Positions 17,765 through 27,065 are shown, counted from the first letter of the stretch. The stretch is DNA of 64,000 bases from Gloeobacter morelensis MG652769 (GCF_021018745.1 NZ_CP063845.1:4712001-4776000), one strand, 5' to 3'. The notes: a model not told the origin generated them from the sequence alone. Made by a program: numbers and translations.

Positions 17765-18421
17765 GTGCTGCGCAAGTCAAACCGGTTCAGAATGTTTCTG
17801 TCGGTGCCAATCCTTGCAGGGCTTTTGGCCAGTACGGTGCCATTGCGGGCCGAGCCACCGCCGCAAACCAAACAATTTTCGATCAACCTGTCCGGTGTGG
17901 GCCGGACGGTGTATCCGGCCAGTGTCGAGCGGCCGGTACCCGGCACGGCCTGGGCCGCCAAACCGGACGATCCGGTGCAGCCGTTTTATGTCCGGCTCAA
18001 AGAACCGACCGAGGCCAACTACAAACTCGTCGGCGACTGGTTCACAGCCCAAGGTCTCCAGGTGCGCCGTCTGGGGAAGGCCCTGCCGCTGTTGGTGAGC
18101 GGCACCGTCGCCCAGGTGAGCAGAGCGCTGCAGGTCGAAATTGCCGAGACCTTCAACGCCGGTAAGCTGGTGCGCTGGGCACGCACCGCCGCCAGTTTGC
18201 CGAGCGATATTGCCCGCTTCGTGCAGACCATCTGGGGATTGCAGCCTGGCCCTGATACTGTGCCCGAATGCCAGGCCGGTTCCTCATACAGCATTGGGCC
18301 AGGCAATTTCGTCAAATGCCCACCGCCGGCTCCTGAACAACCGCCCGTCAACCGCGCCCTTCCCTGCAAGCCCGGTCCGTTTATGAATTGCGCACCAAAC
18401 ACACCCGCCGGGCAACCCTGA
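17765..18421 (+). CDS. secreted stand-alone pro-kumamolisin-type activation domain
   Basis: 218 residues. Signal peptide (RKSNRFRMFLSVPILAGLLASTVPLRA), then a domain (about 70-165) resembling the propeptide of S53 sedolisin peptidases: FYVRLKEPTEANYKLVGDWFTAQGLQVRRLG, LLVSGTVAQVSRALQVEIAETF and a final SLPSDIARFVQTIWGL. The usual catalytic domain with its SGTSAS motif is absent; instead a Cys- and Pro-rich tail follows. It may be an inhibitor/chaperone for a separate S53 protease or a domain used for another purpose. GTG start at 17765; ATG at 17792 is alternative. Confidence 0.7.
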   Translation: MLRKSNRFRMFLSVPILAGLLASTVPLRAEPPPQTKQFSINLSGVGRTVYPASVERPVPGTAWAAKPDDPVQPFYVRLKEPTEANYKLVGDWFTAQGLQVRRLGKALPLLVSGTVAQVSRALQVEIAETFNAGKLVRWARTAASLPSDIARFVQTIWGLQPGPDTVPECQAGSSYSIGPGNFVKCPPPAPEQPPVNRALPCKPGPFMNCAPNTPAGQP

Positions 18422-18428
18422 ACCAGCC

Positions 18429-19049
18429 TCAAGCGAAATGGTAGGGCGGCAGCGGACCGAGGATGTCGAGTTGCCAACACCGGTACTCGCTTTGCCAGTC
18501 GTGAATTTGTTGGCGCAGTGAGTTTTCTTCACAGACCGGGATGAGCAGGTGAACCCGCTCGACGCCGCATTGGGGGGAGCCGTCCACGATGCGGCTGTAG
18601 CGCTCTTTGAGTTGCAGCTGCAACCTTTCGAGTTCGAGATCCGTTTGCTCGAAGTCGTCCTCGTGGCTGTGCAGGAGTTGCGGGGCAAGTTTGAGGGTGT
18701 ATTCGCCCATGCCGGTGAGGTTGCGGATGCGCTCGCGGTAGCGCTCGCCGTGGCGCCCCAGGTGATGGGACAGTCCGTCGAGGGAGACGAAGACCGTGCC
18801 GAATTGCAGCGGCAACACCGGTTGCTGGCGAAACAGGTCGCAGATCACCCGGTCGTGGAGCAGAGCCGCCTGCAACACCTGCTCGTCGTCGTACTGAATA
18901 GTCCGCCAGGGCAGCGTGCAGTCGACCGCCGCCGCAAGCGACCCAACTTTGATAAATTCGATTGGAACGCCGCGCCAGCCAATGGGCGGACAGAGCGGTA
19001 GAGGCAGTTCCAAAAATGCAAATGCGTACAACGCCAGGGACAACGCCAC
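18429..19049 (-). CDS. GvpL/GvpF family protein, orphan
   Basis: 206 residues: N-terminal LALYAFAFLELPLP, central VLPLQFGTVFVS and C-terminal LDILGPLPPYHFA match the gas vesicle GvpF/GvpL family (typical ending GP-PPYHFA). No gvpA, gvpN or other gas vesicle genes are nearby, so a gas vesicle role cannot be assumed; isolated family members are seen in other bacteria. The start codon is uncertain since the N-terminus extends tightly to the upstream murB. Confidence 0.85.
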   Translation of the reverse strand: MALSLALYAFAFLELPLPLCPPIGWRGVPIEFIKVGSLAAAVDCTLPWRTIQYDDEQVLQAALLHDRVICDLFRQQPVLPLQFGTVFVSLDGLSHHLGRHGERYRERIRNLTGMGEYTLKLAPQLLHSHEDDFEQTDLELERLQLQLKERYSRIVDGSPQCGVERVHLLIPVCEENSLRQQIHDWQSEYRCWQLDILGPLPPYHFA

Positions 19050-19069
19050 GCTTAGATGCTAGCTCGAAA

Positions 19070-19963
19070 TCAGCCCGCCCAGTTCAAACCGCGCCCCAAA
19101 AATCGCACCTCCGGTTTGAGCGCAATACCCCAGTCCGCGACGACCCGATCGCGCATGCGGGTCATCAGGGTGAGGATGTCGCGGGCGGTGGCGCCGCCGC
19201 GGTTGAGGATGAAGTTGGCGTGCTGCTCGGCCACCTGGGCCGCCCCGACGCTCTGGCCCTTGAGCCCCGAGCGGTCGAGCATCCAGCCCGCTTTTTTCTC
19301 GCCGCCGGGGTTGCGAAAGACGCTGCCGCAGTTGGGAAAGCCCGAGGGCTGGGTGCGGTGGCGAAAGGTATTAAATTCGTCGATGTGCTCGATAAGGCGG
19401 GCCGGTTCGCAGCCGGGGGCGAGCCGCAGCCGGGCGCTGAGCACCACCCAATCGCGCTGCTGCAATAGCGACGAGCGATAGGCAAGCCCAAGTTCCCCCG
19501 CCGCCACCCGCCGCCGCTCGCCGGTCTCGATGAGCACCTCGACACTTTCGAGGCTGTCGGAAAATTGGGCACCGTGGGCACCGGCGTTCATCACCACGGC
19601 ACCCCCGATGCTGCCGGGCACTCCCACCGCCCACTCCAGCCCCGCCCAGCCGCGGCGGGCCATCTGAAAGGCCAGAGCAGCGATCGACTCGCCGGCTTTG
19701 ACTTCGATGAGCCCCTCTTCGAGGATCTGGGTACCCCGCCAGCTGCGCAGGTGGATGACCAATCCACCGATGCCCGCGTCACTAATCAGCAAATTGGTCC
19801 CCGCCCCAATCACCGTGACCGGCAACTCGGAGCGGCGCGCCCAACCGAGGGCTTCGTCGAGCACCTCGGCTTTGGTCGGCTGCAGATACCACTCAGCCGG
19901 GCCGCCCACCTGGTACGCGGTGAGCAGCGCCAGTGAGACCCCCGGCTGCAGCTGATCTTTCAT
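19070..19963 (-). CDS. murB: UDP-N-acetylenolpyruvoylglucosamine reductase
   Basis: 297-residue FAD enzyme that makes UDP-N-acetylmuramate. [52 protein letters not shown] and [25 protein letters not shown] identify the type I MurB with the active-site Ser in CGSVFRNP. Start overlaps the murC stop by four bases (ATGA type), so murC and murB are translationally coupled. Confidence 0.97.
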   Translation of the reverse strand: MKDQLQPGVSLALLTAYQVGGPAEWYLQPTKAEVLDEALGWARRSELPVTVIGAGTNLLISDAGIGGLVIHLRSWRGTQILEEGLIEVKAGESIAALAFQMARRGWAGLEWAVGVPGSIGGAVVMNAGAHGAQFSDSLESVEVLIETGERRRVAAGELGLAYRSSLLQQRDWVVLSARLRLAPGCEPARLIEHIDEFNTFRHRTQPSGFPNCGSVFRNPGGEKKAGWMLDRSGLKGQSVGAAQVAEQHANFILNRGGATARDILTLMTRMRDRVVADWGIALKPEVRFLGRGLNWAG

Positions 19964-21336
19964 AGGGCAAGAGCCGGCGGTTCGGCCCGCTGCAACAGTT
20001 CAGGAATGATCCGGTTGAGATTGCCCGCCCCCAAAAATAGCGCCAGATCCCCGGGGCGCAGATGGGCCTCCAGGTGGCGCTTGAGACTGTCGCTGGTCGC
20101 CTCGAAGTGCACGTCCGGGTGGTGAGCGGCAATCCTGCGGGCCACCAGCTCGCCGCTCACACCGAGGGTGTTTGCCTCCCCGGCGGCGTAAATCTCGGTG
20201 ACCACCACCGCGTCGGCATCGCCGAAGGCCGTGCCGAATTCGTCGAGCAACAGCTGCGAGCGGCTGTAGCGGTGGGGCTGAAAGACCGCCACCACCCGGC
20301 GGCCCTGCAGGCGGGCGGCAGCCAGGGTGGCGCGCACTTCGCTCGGATGGTGGGCGTAATCGTCCACAAAGACGATGTCGTCGCGCTCGCCGATGCGCTC
20401 AAAGCGGCGGTGGGCACCGCGAAATTCGCGCAGCCCGGCGGCAATCTGCGCGAAGCCGAGGCCCAGATAGCGGCCCACCGCCACCGCCGCCAGGGCGTTG
20501 GCCAGATTGTGGCGGCCCAACAATTTAAGACTCATTTCTCCCAACACCTCGCCGCGCTCGAGGACGCGGGCGGTGGTGCCCTGGGCGGTGTAGTTCACCT
20601 GGTCGGCGGTGTAGTCGGCCTGCGGGTGACCATCCAGGCTGTAACTCACACTCAACGGCATCCGGTCGCGCACCGCCTGGCAGTCGAGGCAGCCTACAAC
20701 TACCCGCGCCTGATGGGCGTACCGCTGAAAAGCTTCGACGATCTGTTCGAGGTTGGCGTAATGGTCCAGGTGGTCGCCCTCGATGTTGGTGATCACGGCC
20801 ACCTCCGGTGAAAAGAGCACCAGCGACCCGTCCGATTCGTCCACCTCCGCCACCAGGTGTGGGCCGGATCCCAAGCGGGCGTTGCCGCCTAGTTCGTCCA
20901 CTTCGCCTCCCACCACCACCGTCGGATCCAAGCCGCAGTGGTGAAGCATCACCGCGATTAAGCTGCTGGTGGTGGTCTTGCCGTGGGTACCCGACACGCC
21001 GATCATCCGGTAGCCTTCGGCCAGTTGGGCAAGCACCTGGGCGCGATGGCAGACGGCGACGCCTCCCGTGCGCGCCGCCAACAGTTCGGGGTTGTCGGGC
21101 TGGATGGCGCTCGAATAGACCAGCCGCGTCACCCCCTGCAGATTTTCGGCGCGGTGCCCATAAAACACCGAGATGCCCGAGGCTTCCAGGCGCTGGGTCT
21201 GCAAGTTGGGCTTGAGATCTGAACCGCTAACCCGCTGTCCTTGCGAGCGCAATACTAGAGCCAGGCCGGACATGCCGATGCCACCGATACCGACAAAATG
21301 AGAAACTTCGCCCGTTACCAGCGGGTCCAGCGACAT
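19960..21336 (-). CDS. murC: UDP-N-acetylmuramate--L-alanine ligase
   Basis: 458-residue Mur ligase adding L-Ala to UDP-MurNAc. HFVGIGGIGMSGLALVL is the N-terminal nucleotide fold, GVSGTHGKTTTSSLIAV the P-loop, EVDESDGSLVLFSPEVAVITNIEGDHLDHY the acidic and His motif, and DDYAHHPSEVRATLAA the C-terminal domain. The ATG ending at 21336 follows AGGAGTG; an upstream in-frame start at 21414 would add an unlikely leader. Followed by murB. Confidence 0.97.
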   Translation of the reverse strand: MSLDPLVTGEVSHFVGIGGIGMSGLALVLRSQGQRVSGSDLKPNLQTQRLEASGISVFYGHRAENLQGVTRLVYSSAIQPDNPELLAARTGGVAVCHRAQVLAQLAEGYRMIGVSGTHGKTTTSSLIAVMLHHCGLDPTVVVGGEVDELGGNARLGSGPHLVAEVDESDGSLVLFSPEVAVITNIEGDHLDHYANLEQIVEAFQRYAHQARVVVGCLDCQAVRDRMPLSVSYSLDGHPQADYTADQVNYTAQGTTARVLERGEVLGEMSLKLLGRHNLANALAAVAVGRYLGLGFAQIAAGLREFRGAHRRFERIGERDDIVFVDDYAHHPSEVRATLAAARLQGRRVVAVFQPHRYSRSQLLLDEFGTAFGDADAVVVTEIYAAGEANTLGVSGELVARRIAAHHPDVHFEATSDSLKRHLEAHLRPGDLALFLGAGNLNRIIPELLQRAEPPALAL

Positions 21337-21605
21337 ATTCACTCCTGTTTCACACCGGTTGTTGTAGACAGAAACATCACGACCCGCGAGATCATGACGG
21401 CCATAATCTACCATGTCAAGCCCTGGGGATTAAGTTTTTTTCCCCAAGACTTGCGGGATCGCCATTCACAATCCAGGTGCGCTGCTTTTCGCTGGTGCTT
21501 TGTCCTCTGTATTCTTCAATCTACCGAAAAGGCAGCGGCCCTGCGCGTTCGGATGGGGTGGATGCGGAGGGGTATAAATGACAGGCATTCGCTTATGAGG
21601 AAAGC

Positions 21606-22514
21606 ATGGGCAACGCGAAGGTGATCGTAGCCGGCAGCATCAACATGGACGTCGTCGTGCGCGCCGCACGTCATCCACGGCCGGGCGAAACACTTTTGGG
21701 CCAATCGGTGCAGTTTTTTGCGGGCGGCAAAGGCGCCAATCAGGCCATTGCCGCCCACCGTCTGGGGGCGCGGGCCACATTGATCGCTCGGGTGGGAGAC
21801 GATAGTTTTGGTGGCAGTCTGCGCGCCTTCGTCAGCCAGGAAGGCCTGGATACGCAACGGGTGCTGGCGACGGGGGGGGCGAGCGGCACGGCGCTCATTA
21901 CTGTGGCCGATAGCGGTGAGAACACGATCGTCGTCGTTCCCGGCGCCAACGGCGCGCTGAGCCCGGTGGATGTCGAAGTGGATATCGAACCGGGCGATGT
22001 GCTGGTGAGCCAGTGCGAGATCCCCGCCCAGGCGATCGAATATTTTTTTGTCCGAGGAAAACGGCCGGGGGCGCTCACGCTTCTCAACGCCGCCCCGGCC
22101 CGGCCTTTAGCCCCGGCCCTGGCGGCGGCGGTGGATATTCTGGTTGTCAACGAGAGTGAGCTGGCCACCTTGGCCGGAACGGCCGTCGGTGCCAGGGATA
22201 CCGGGACGGTGATCGCCGCCGCCCGATCGTTGCAATCGGCAATCGGAAATGTCGTGGTCACCCTCGGCGAGCGGGGAGTGGTGGCCTGCCTCGGGCCGGT
22301 GGTCAAGACGGTGCCCGGGCGGCGGGTAGAAGCTGTGGCCGATACCACCGGGGCGGGGGACGGCTTCGTGGGTGCGCTGGCGGCCCGGCTGGCCGCCGGT
22401 GAGCCCTTAGCGCAGGCACTCGTCTTCGCCAATGCCGCTGCTTCGATCTGCGTGGAGCGGCCTGGGGCCGCCGCCTCGATGCCGACCATGGCCGAGGTGC
22501 TGGCGGTGTTGTAG
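21606..22514 (+). CDS. ribokinase-like PfkB sugar kinase
   Basis: 302 residues. Both PfkB signatures are visible: GGKGANQAIAAHRLGA near the N-terminus and DTTGAGDGFVGALAARLAAG with the catalytic Asp near the C-terminus. IVAGSINMDVVVRA and NESELATLAG follow the ribokinase pattern, so ribose is the likely substrate, but no rbs transport genes are adjacent. Start ATG 21606 follows GAGGAAAG. Confidence 0.88.
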   Translation: MGNAKVIVAGSINMDVVVRAARHPRPGETLLGQSVQFFAGGKGANQAIAAHRLGARATLIARVGDDSFGGSLRAFVSQEGLDTQRVLATGGASGTALITVADSGENTIVVVPGANGALSPVDVEVDIEPGDVLVSQCEIPAQAIEYFFVRGKRPGALTLLNAAPARPLAPALAAAVDILVVNESELATLAGTAVGARDTGTVIAAARSLQSAIGNVVVTLGERGVVACLGPVVKTVPGRRVEAVADTTGAGDGFVGALAARLAAGEPLAQALVFANAAASICVERPGAAASMPTMAEVLAVL

Positions 22515-22529
22515 CAAGGGTCAGCACGC

Positions 22530-24134
22530 TCAGTGGCTTGCGGTGCGCACTTTCTGCGAATAAAACGACGCCGATTCTTTGCCGACGGCGCACTGTTGGG
22601 CAAAAGAAATCAGGTGGTGACCCACCAGGCCGACGTGGATCAGCTCCTCGATGCGGCCGGAGCGCAGGGCAGGGACCGCCATCTTCCAGAACGTCTCGCG
22701 GTAATCGCTCAGCACGCCGACTTTGATGAGCAGGTTGGTCAGGATCGTAAGGCCCTTCTGGATATTGGCCCAACTGGTGCGCTCGGGGCTGTTGGGCACA
22801 GCGATGCGGTTGGGGTAGGTGTGCTCGCAGTTGTAGGCGAAGCGCTCGTAGAGAAATTCGGGGCTGTAGGCGGCGGTGATGCAGCGGCGCCACATCTCGA
22901 CCACCTGATCGTGGGGGAGCAAAAATTCGACATTCGACTCGCGGCCCTCGACCTCGCTCACCAAACGGCCTTCTTGCTGGAGCCGATCCCACAGCGGCGT
23001 GCGCGGCAGGGCGTGCAGCAGATTGATCGTGAGCATCGGCAGCTGCGAGAGACGGATAAATTCGAGGATGCGCTCGCCAGTCTCGGGGGTGTCGGTGTCA
23101 AGACCGATGATGATCCCCGAAACGACCTCCATGCCATAGCGATTCAGAGTACCGATGGCCTCCAGGATCGGCATGCTCAGGTTGTGGGTCTTGGCGATCG
23201 ATTTGAGCGCGTCGGGTTCGGGGGTCTCGATGCCGCAGAAGACCGTGCAGAAGTATGCCTCGCGCATCATCTCCAGAATCTTGGGGCTTTGGGCGATATT
23301 GAGGGTCGCTTCGCAGGCGAACTGGATCGGATAGCCGTTGCGCTTTTGCCAGTCGATGAGGTGCGGCAGCAGGTCAGCCACCGCCCGGCGATTGCCGATA
23401 AAGTTGTCGTCTACGAAGTAGACCGCCCCCGGGTTGCCCGAGCGCAGCATCGCGTCGAGTTCGGCCGTCACCTGCTCGGGGGTCTTCAGGCGGGGGCTGC
23501 GGCCGTACAGGGCCGGGATGTCGCAAAATTCGCAGGCGTAGGGGCAGCCGCTCGAAAACTGGACGCTGCCCAAAAAGTAGTTGCCCAGGTTGATTTTGTC
23601 GTAGGCAGGAATCGGAAAGCGTTCCAGGGGCAGGCGCTCGGCAGTCTCGAAGCGCACTTGGGCCGCCGGTCGCTCGCTGTGGAGATCGATGTACTCGATC
23701 ATCCGGTCGGTGGCGTCGCCCAATTCACCGATGTGAAGCAAGTCAAAATCCGGGTAGTACTCCGGGCAACCGGAGACCGAGGGGCCGCCCAGGGCCGTGA
23801 TCTTGCCCCAACGGTGCGCCAGTTCGTTGATCTTGCGGATCTGCGGGCGCTGGATGTGCATGCCGCTGACGATCACCGCGTCCGCCCAGCGGTAGTCCTC
23901 CGATCGGGCTGGGCGCATATTCTCGTCAATAAAGCGCACCTCCCAGGGGGCCGGCAGGTAGGCCGCCACCACCAGAATCCCCTGCGGGGGCATAAAGGCG
24001 CGCACCGACCCCATCAGCGGATAGGCGTGCTCGAAGGTGCCAAAAGAAGGACTGTAAGCCGGGAAGACACAGAGGATCCGCCGGGTGTGGCGCGGGCGAT
24101 AGCGCGTGCGGCGATCGGCGGCAGATGGGCTCAC
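22530..24134 (-). CDS. B12-binding radical SAM enzyme, HpnP-like
   Basis: 534 residues with an N-terminal B12-binding half and a radical SAM half whose cluster motif is CPYACEFC (Cys197, Cys201, Cys204). Conserved stretches FGTFEHAYPLMGSVRAFMPPQG, GGPSVSGCPEYYPDFD, HIGELGDATD, YFVDDNFIGNRR and GIETPEPDALK, with a DUF4070-like C-terminal region, match the family that includes HpnP, which methylates hopanoids at C-2. Hopanoid methylation is thus the leading hypothesis, but paralogues with other substrates exist. No hopanoid genes are in view. Confidence 0.75.
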   Translation of the reverse strand: MSPSAADRRTRYRPRHTRRILCVFPAYSPSFGTFEHAYPLMGSVRAFMPPQGILVVAAYLPAPWEVRFIDENMRPARSEDYRWADAVIVSGMHIQRPQIRKINELAHRWGKITALGGPSVSGCPEYYPDFDLLHIGELGDATDRMIEYIDLHSERPAAQVRFETAERLPLERFPIPAYDKINLGNYFLGSVQFSSGCPYACEFCDIPALYGRSPRLKTPEQVTAELDAMLRSGNPGAVYFVDDNFIGNRRAVADLLPHLIDWQKRNGYPIQFACEATLNIAQSPKILEMMREAYFCTVFCGIETPEPDALKSIAKTHNLSMPILEAIGTLNRYGMEVVSGIIIGLDTDTPETGERILEFIRLSQLPMLTINLLHALPRTPLWDRLQQEGRLVSEVEGRESNVEFLLPHDQVVEMWRRCITAAYSPEFLYERFAYNCEHTYPNRIAVPNSPERTSWANIQKGLTILTNLLIKVGVLSDYRETFWKMAVPALRSGRIEELIHVGLVGHHLISFAQQCAVGKESASFYSQKVRTASH

Positions 24135-24151
24135 AGGGGCCTCCTTGGTTA

Positions 24152-24196
24152 CAAAAAGCTATCCGGTGTCAGGATATCCCCTGACACCGGATAGCT
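24152..24196 (-). terminator. strong intrinsic terminator of pgk
   Basis: A perfect 17-bp inverted repeat: AGCTATCCGGTGTCAGG (24157-24173) and its complement (24180-24196) around a 6-nt loop, followed on the minus strand by a five-T run at 24153-24157. It lies just after the pgk stop and ends that transcript before the HpnP-like gene. Confidence 0.9.
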
Positions 24197-24207
24197 GGCA
24201 AGCCCCC

Positions 24208-25431
24208 TCAGGCTTCGTCGAGGGCCGCCACCCCAGGCAGGGTCTTGCCTTCGAGAAATTCGAGCGAGGCGCCGCCACCGGTGCTCACGTGGCTGAGCTT
24301 GTCGACCACGCCGGCTTTCTCAGCCGCCGAGGCGCTGTCGCCGCCGCCCACAATCGAGAGGTTGTCGCTCTCAGCCAGGGCATGGGCCACCGCGAAGGTG
24401 CCTTTGCTGAATCCCGGCAGTTCGAAGACGCCCATCGGACCGTTCCAGATCACCGTGCCCGATTTTTGGACTTCGGCCACGTAGAGCTCCTCGGTCTTGG
24501 GACCGATGTCCAGGGCCATCTGGCCCTCCGGGATGTTGACGTCGGGGGTGACCGGCGGGTCGGCAAGGTCACCAAACTTGTCGTTGGTGCGGTGGTCGAC
24601 CGGCAGCAAGAAGGTGACGCCCCGTTCCTTCGCCTCGGCAAGCAGGTCGAGGGCCAGCTGGAGCAAATCGACGGTCGTGCCGTCCTTTTTGGTGGTGCTC
24701 GTCTCGCAGCGGGAAGCCCCCACATCCACACCCTGGGCTTTGAGGAACGTGTAGGCCATCGCCCCGCCGATCAAGATGGAATCGACCTTGGTGAGCATGT
24801 TCTGGATGAGCTGGATTTTGTCGCTCACTTTGGCACCGCCCATGATGGCAAGCACCGGCCGTTCCGGGCTTTCGAGGGCTTTGCCCAGGTATTCGAGTTC
24901 TTTTTGCAAAAGCAGCCCCGCCACCGCCGGGCGCAAGTAGCGCGCCACGCCTTCGGTGGAGGCGTGGGCGCGGTGGGCGGTGCCGAAGGCGTCGTTGACA
25001 TAAAGTTCGGCGAGGCCCGCGAGCTTCTGGGCAAATTCGGGGTTGTTTTTTTCTTCTTCCGGATAGAAGCGCACGTTCTCCAGCAGCAGCACATCGCCGT
25101 CTTCGAGCTTCTTGACCGCTTCTTCGACTTCCGGGCCGATCACGTCGTCGGCTTTGTAGACCGTCTGGCCGAGCAGTTCGCCCAGGCGCTTGGCCACCGG
25201 TGTGAGGCGCAACTGATCGTCAAAACCCTTAGGTCGCCCCAGGTGGCTCACCAGGATTACCCGCGCCCCCCCGCCGGTCAATAGTTCAATGGTGGGCAGC
25301 GCAGCCCGAATGCGCGTATCGTCTGTGATCTGGCCGTTCTCGTCGAGGGGAACATTAAAATCAACCCGCACCAGAGCCCGCTTACCCTTGAGGTCCGCCG
25401 CCCCCAGGGCCTCAACCGTTTTCTTTGCCAC
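24208..25431 (-). CDS. pgk: phosphoglycerate kinase
   Basis: 407-residue glycolytic and Calvin-cycle enzyme interconverting 3-phosphoglycerate and 1,3-bisphosphoglycerate. [48 protein letters not shown] and the C-terminal [34 protein letters not shown] are diagnostic. GTG at 25431 is preceded by GGGAGA; a TTG five codons upstream is also in frame. The transcript ends at the long hairpin nearby. Confidence 0.96.
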   Translation of the reverse strand: MAKKTVEALGAADLKGKRALVRVDFNVPLDENGQITDDTRIRAALPTIELLTGGGARVILVSHLGRPKGFDDQLRLTPVAKRLGELLGQTVYKADDVIGPEVEEAVKKLEDGDVLLLENVRFYPEEEKNNPEFAQKLAGLAELYVNDAFGTAHRAHASTEGVARYLRPAVAGLLLQKELEYLGKALESPERPVLAIMGGAKVSDKIQLIQNMLTKVDSILIGGAMAYTFLKAQGVDVGASRCETSTTKKDGTTVDLLQLALDLLAEAKERGVTFLLPVDHRTNDKFGDLADPPVTPDVNIPEGQMALDIGPKTEELYVAEVQKSGTVIWNGPMGVFELPGFSKGTFAVAHALAESDNLSIVGGGDSASAAEKAGVVDKLSHVSTGGGASLEFLEGKTLPGVAALDEA

Positions 25432-25502
25432 CGTCCGTTCTCCCAACGTCCTTCGCGATTATTTTCCGGTACAGCCCACCCCGCAGTCAAAGACGGCGCG
25501 AC

Positions 25503-26363
25503 TCAGTTTTGGCTGCCGGACCAGTCGAGGGTGGCAAAACCCGCAAAGATCCAGTCGTCCACCGGAGTCTGGGGACTCTGCTGAAACAACAGCGGCCGAT
25601 AGGCAAAGGCGACAAGGTGGGATAAACGGCGTTCTTCACCCTCGAGCCGGTGGCGCAGCGCGGCGTCCAGGGGGTGGCAACCTTGCCGGTCCTGAATAAA
25701 TGCACACCGATCGAGCACCGGTGCCATCCGGCCACGGGCAAGGGCCAGCACCTGGCTGCCCCGGCGGCGAAAACAGGTCAAAAACGGCCCGCTCACCGGC
25801 GCCCCGATCGGTTGATATTGCTGAAGCCAGGCATCGACCGGCAGCCCACTGCGGCGGGCCGCCGCCGCAAAAGCAAGCGCGATGGCGTCGGGGCGGGCGT
25901 CGGGATAGCACAGTGCGCCGATGCGCAGCGTGCAACACAACGGATCGACCTCGAACGGATGCGGTGTGGCGTGGCGGCTGGGCATCGGGCGGGAGCGACT
26001 GAGGTCCACGCACGTGTCGCCACTGCAAATCTGCCGGATGACCGGTGTGGCCTCCGCGACTATGGCCAACCGGCCGCCCGCAGTGCCAGGCCCGCCGGCG
26101 GGCGCCTCAAAGCGCCAGGGCCGACCGATCGCCCGACCGATCGCTTCCACCAGGCTCTCGGTGTTCCAGCAGCGCGGATCGTAGCGCAGCAGGAGGCTGC
26201 CGCTGGCGATAGACGCGCAGATAGCGTGCAGGCCGGGCAACTCGCCCAAGCGCGACTCAAGCCGCGTGTCCCAGGCGGGGTCGGCTTCGAGTCCTCGAAT
26301 GGCAAGATGCAACCGGCCCGGTGTGCGCTGGGCAACGGGCTGAATGGCGATGGACATGTTCAT
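25503..26363 (-). CDS. HMA-like plus isolated P-type ATPase N-domain-like protein
   Basis: 286 residues from the ATG at 26363 (a TTG at 26450 is in frame). Residues about 10-70 (GRLHLAIRGLEADPAWDTRLESRLGELPG...LLLRYDP) look like the HMA-type domain that precedes some P-type ATPases. The rest follows the order of a P-type ATPase nucleotide-binding domain: CTLRIGALCYPDA, a GDPTEGAL-like slot now ARPDAIAL, PVSGPFLTCFRRRGSQVLALARG, APVLDRCAFIQDRQGCHPLDAALRHRLE and LVAFAYRPL. The KGAP lysine is lost, and there are no membrane helices or DKTGT phosphorylation site. Function unknown. Confidence 0.65.
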   Translation of the reverse strand: MNMSIAIQPVAQRTPGRLHLAIRGLEADPAWDTRLESRLGELPGLHAICASIASGSLLLRYDPRCWNTESLVEAIGRAIGRPWRFEAPAGGPGTAGGRLAIVAEATPVIRQICSGDTCVDLSRSRPMPSRHATPHPFEVDPLCCTLRIGALCYPDARPDAIALAFAAAARRSGLPVDAWLQQYQPIGAPVSGPFLTCFRRRGSQVLALARGRMAPVLDRCAFIQDRQGCHPLDAALRHRLEGEERRLSHLVAFAYRPLLFQQSPQTPVDDWIFAGFATLDWSGSQN

Positions 26364-26450
26364 AGGTAAGTGCGACACGCCAAAAGGTGCAAAGCCGATG
26401 CAAACAGCAGCGTCACTCAAGTATCGATGCGGGGATCGCTCTATCGGCAA

Positions 26451-26735
26451 GGATTAGAGATTTTTTTAATGATTGCTTGTCGGCGGTGAATTCGGTTTTT
26501 CTTAACGATTGTTTGCTCTCCCCAATATCGTGCAATTTGTGACGGAAACAAGCGAAATCCCTCGATGGGACGAAAGACAGCTCAAAAATCCGGGGGTCGA
26601 AAGTGACCCCAGGGGCTTCTCAGCTAAAACCCTCGTCCGCCCAAACCGGTGGACGAGGGTTTAACCAGAATGTCCAGGGCTGGAGGCAGAGACCCGAATC
26701 GGCGGACGGTGGCGGCAGGCCGCCCCAGAGACGCT
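26451..26735. other. intergenic region with two hairpins
   Basis: An A/T-richer gap between the HMA/N-domain gene and acpP. GGGGTC (26593-26598) pairs with GACCCC (26605-26610). The acpP terminator is annotated separately. No open frame I would support. Confidence 0.5.
26625..26662 (-). terminator. acpP intrinsic terminator
   Basis: AAACCCTCGTCC (26627-26638) pairs perfectly with GGACGAGGGTTT (26651-26662) around a 12-nt loop. On the minus strand it ends in a T-run, and it lies about 75 bases after the acpP stop. Confidence 0.85.
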
Positions 26736-26984
26736 TTAAACTTCGCTGCCGCGCTTGAGCACATATTTGACGGCGTCGCCGACGGTGGTGATCTTTTCGG
26801 CATCTTCGTCCGGGATTTCGGTTTCAAACTCCTGTTCAAGCGCCATGACCAGTTCCACCTGGTCGAGGGAATCGGCACCGAGGTCGTTGGCAAAGCTCGA
26901 TTCGGAAGTCACCTCCGACTCCTCGACGGACAGTTGCTCCACGACGATCTTCTTGACGCGTTGATAAACTTCCACTTCGTTCAT
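26736..26984 (-). CDS. acpP: acyl carrier protein
   Basis: 82-residue acidic helix bundle that carries fatty acyl chains on a phosphopantetheine attached to Ser39 in [15 protein letters not shown]. The usual helices ([47 protein letters not shown]) are all present. Start is the ATG ending at 26984 with a GCAGGA ribosome site. The usual fabF or fabH neighbours are absent. Confidence 0.97.
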   Translation of the reverse strand: MNEVEVYQRVKKIVVEQLSVEESEVTSESSFANDLGADSLDQVELVMALEQEFETEIPDEDAEKITTVGDAVKYVLKRGSEV

Positions 26985-27065
26985 TCCTGCCTCTAAAATG
27001 CATGCTGTTCGGCCCGGCTGTGCCTGACCCAATCGCTGATAGTACACTGCTTTGGCCTTGACGTG

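Noticed and set aside
21420-21450. TGGGGA / TCCCCA potential hairpin upstream of murC
   Set aside because: Short stem with a long T-rich loop; position upstream of murC does not fit a terminator of any annotated transcript.
22533-24194. 553-codon plus-strand open frame opposite the HpnP-like gene
   Set aside because: Low-complexity His/Val/Arg composition and no motifs; the minus strand has clear radical SAM and B12 motifs.
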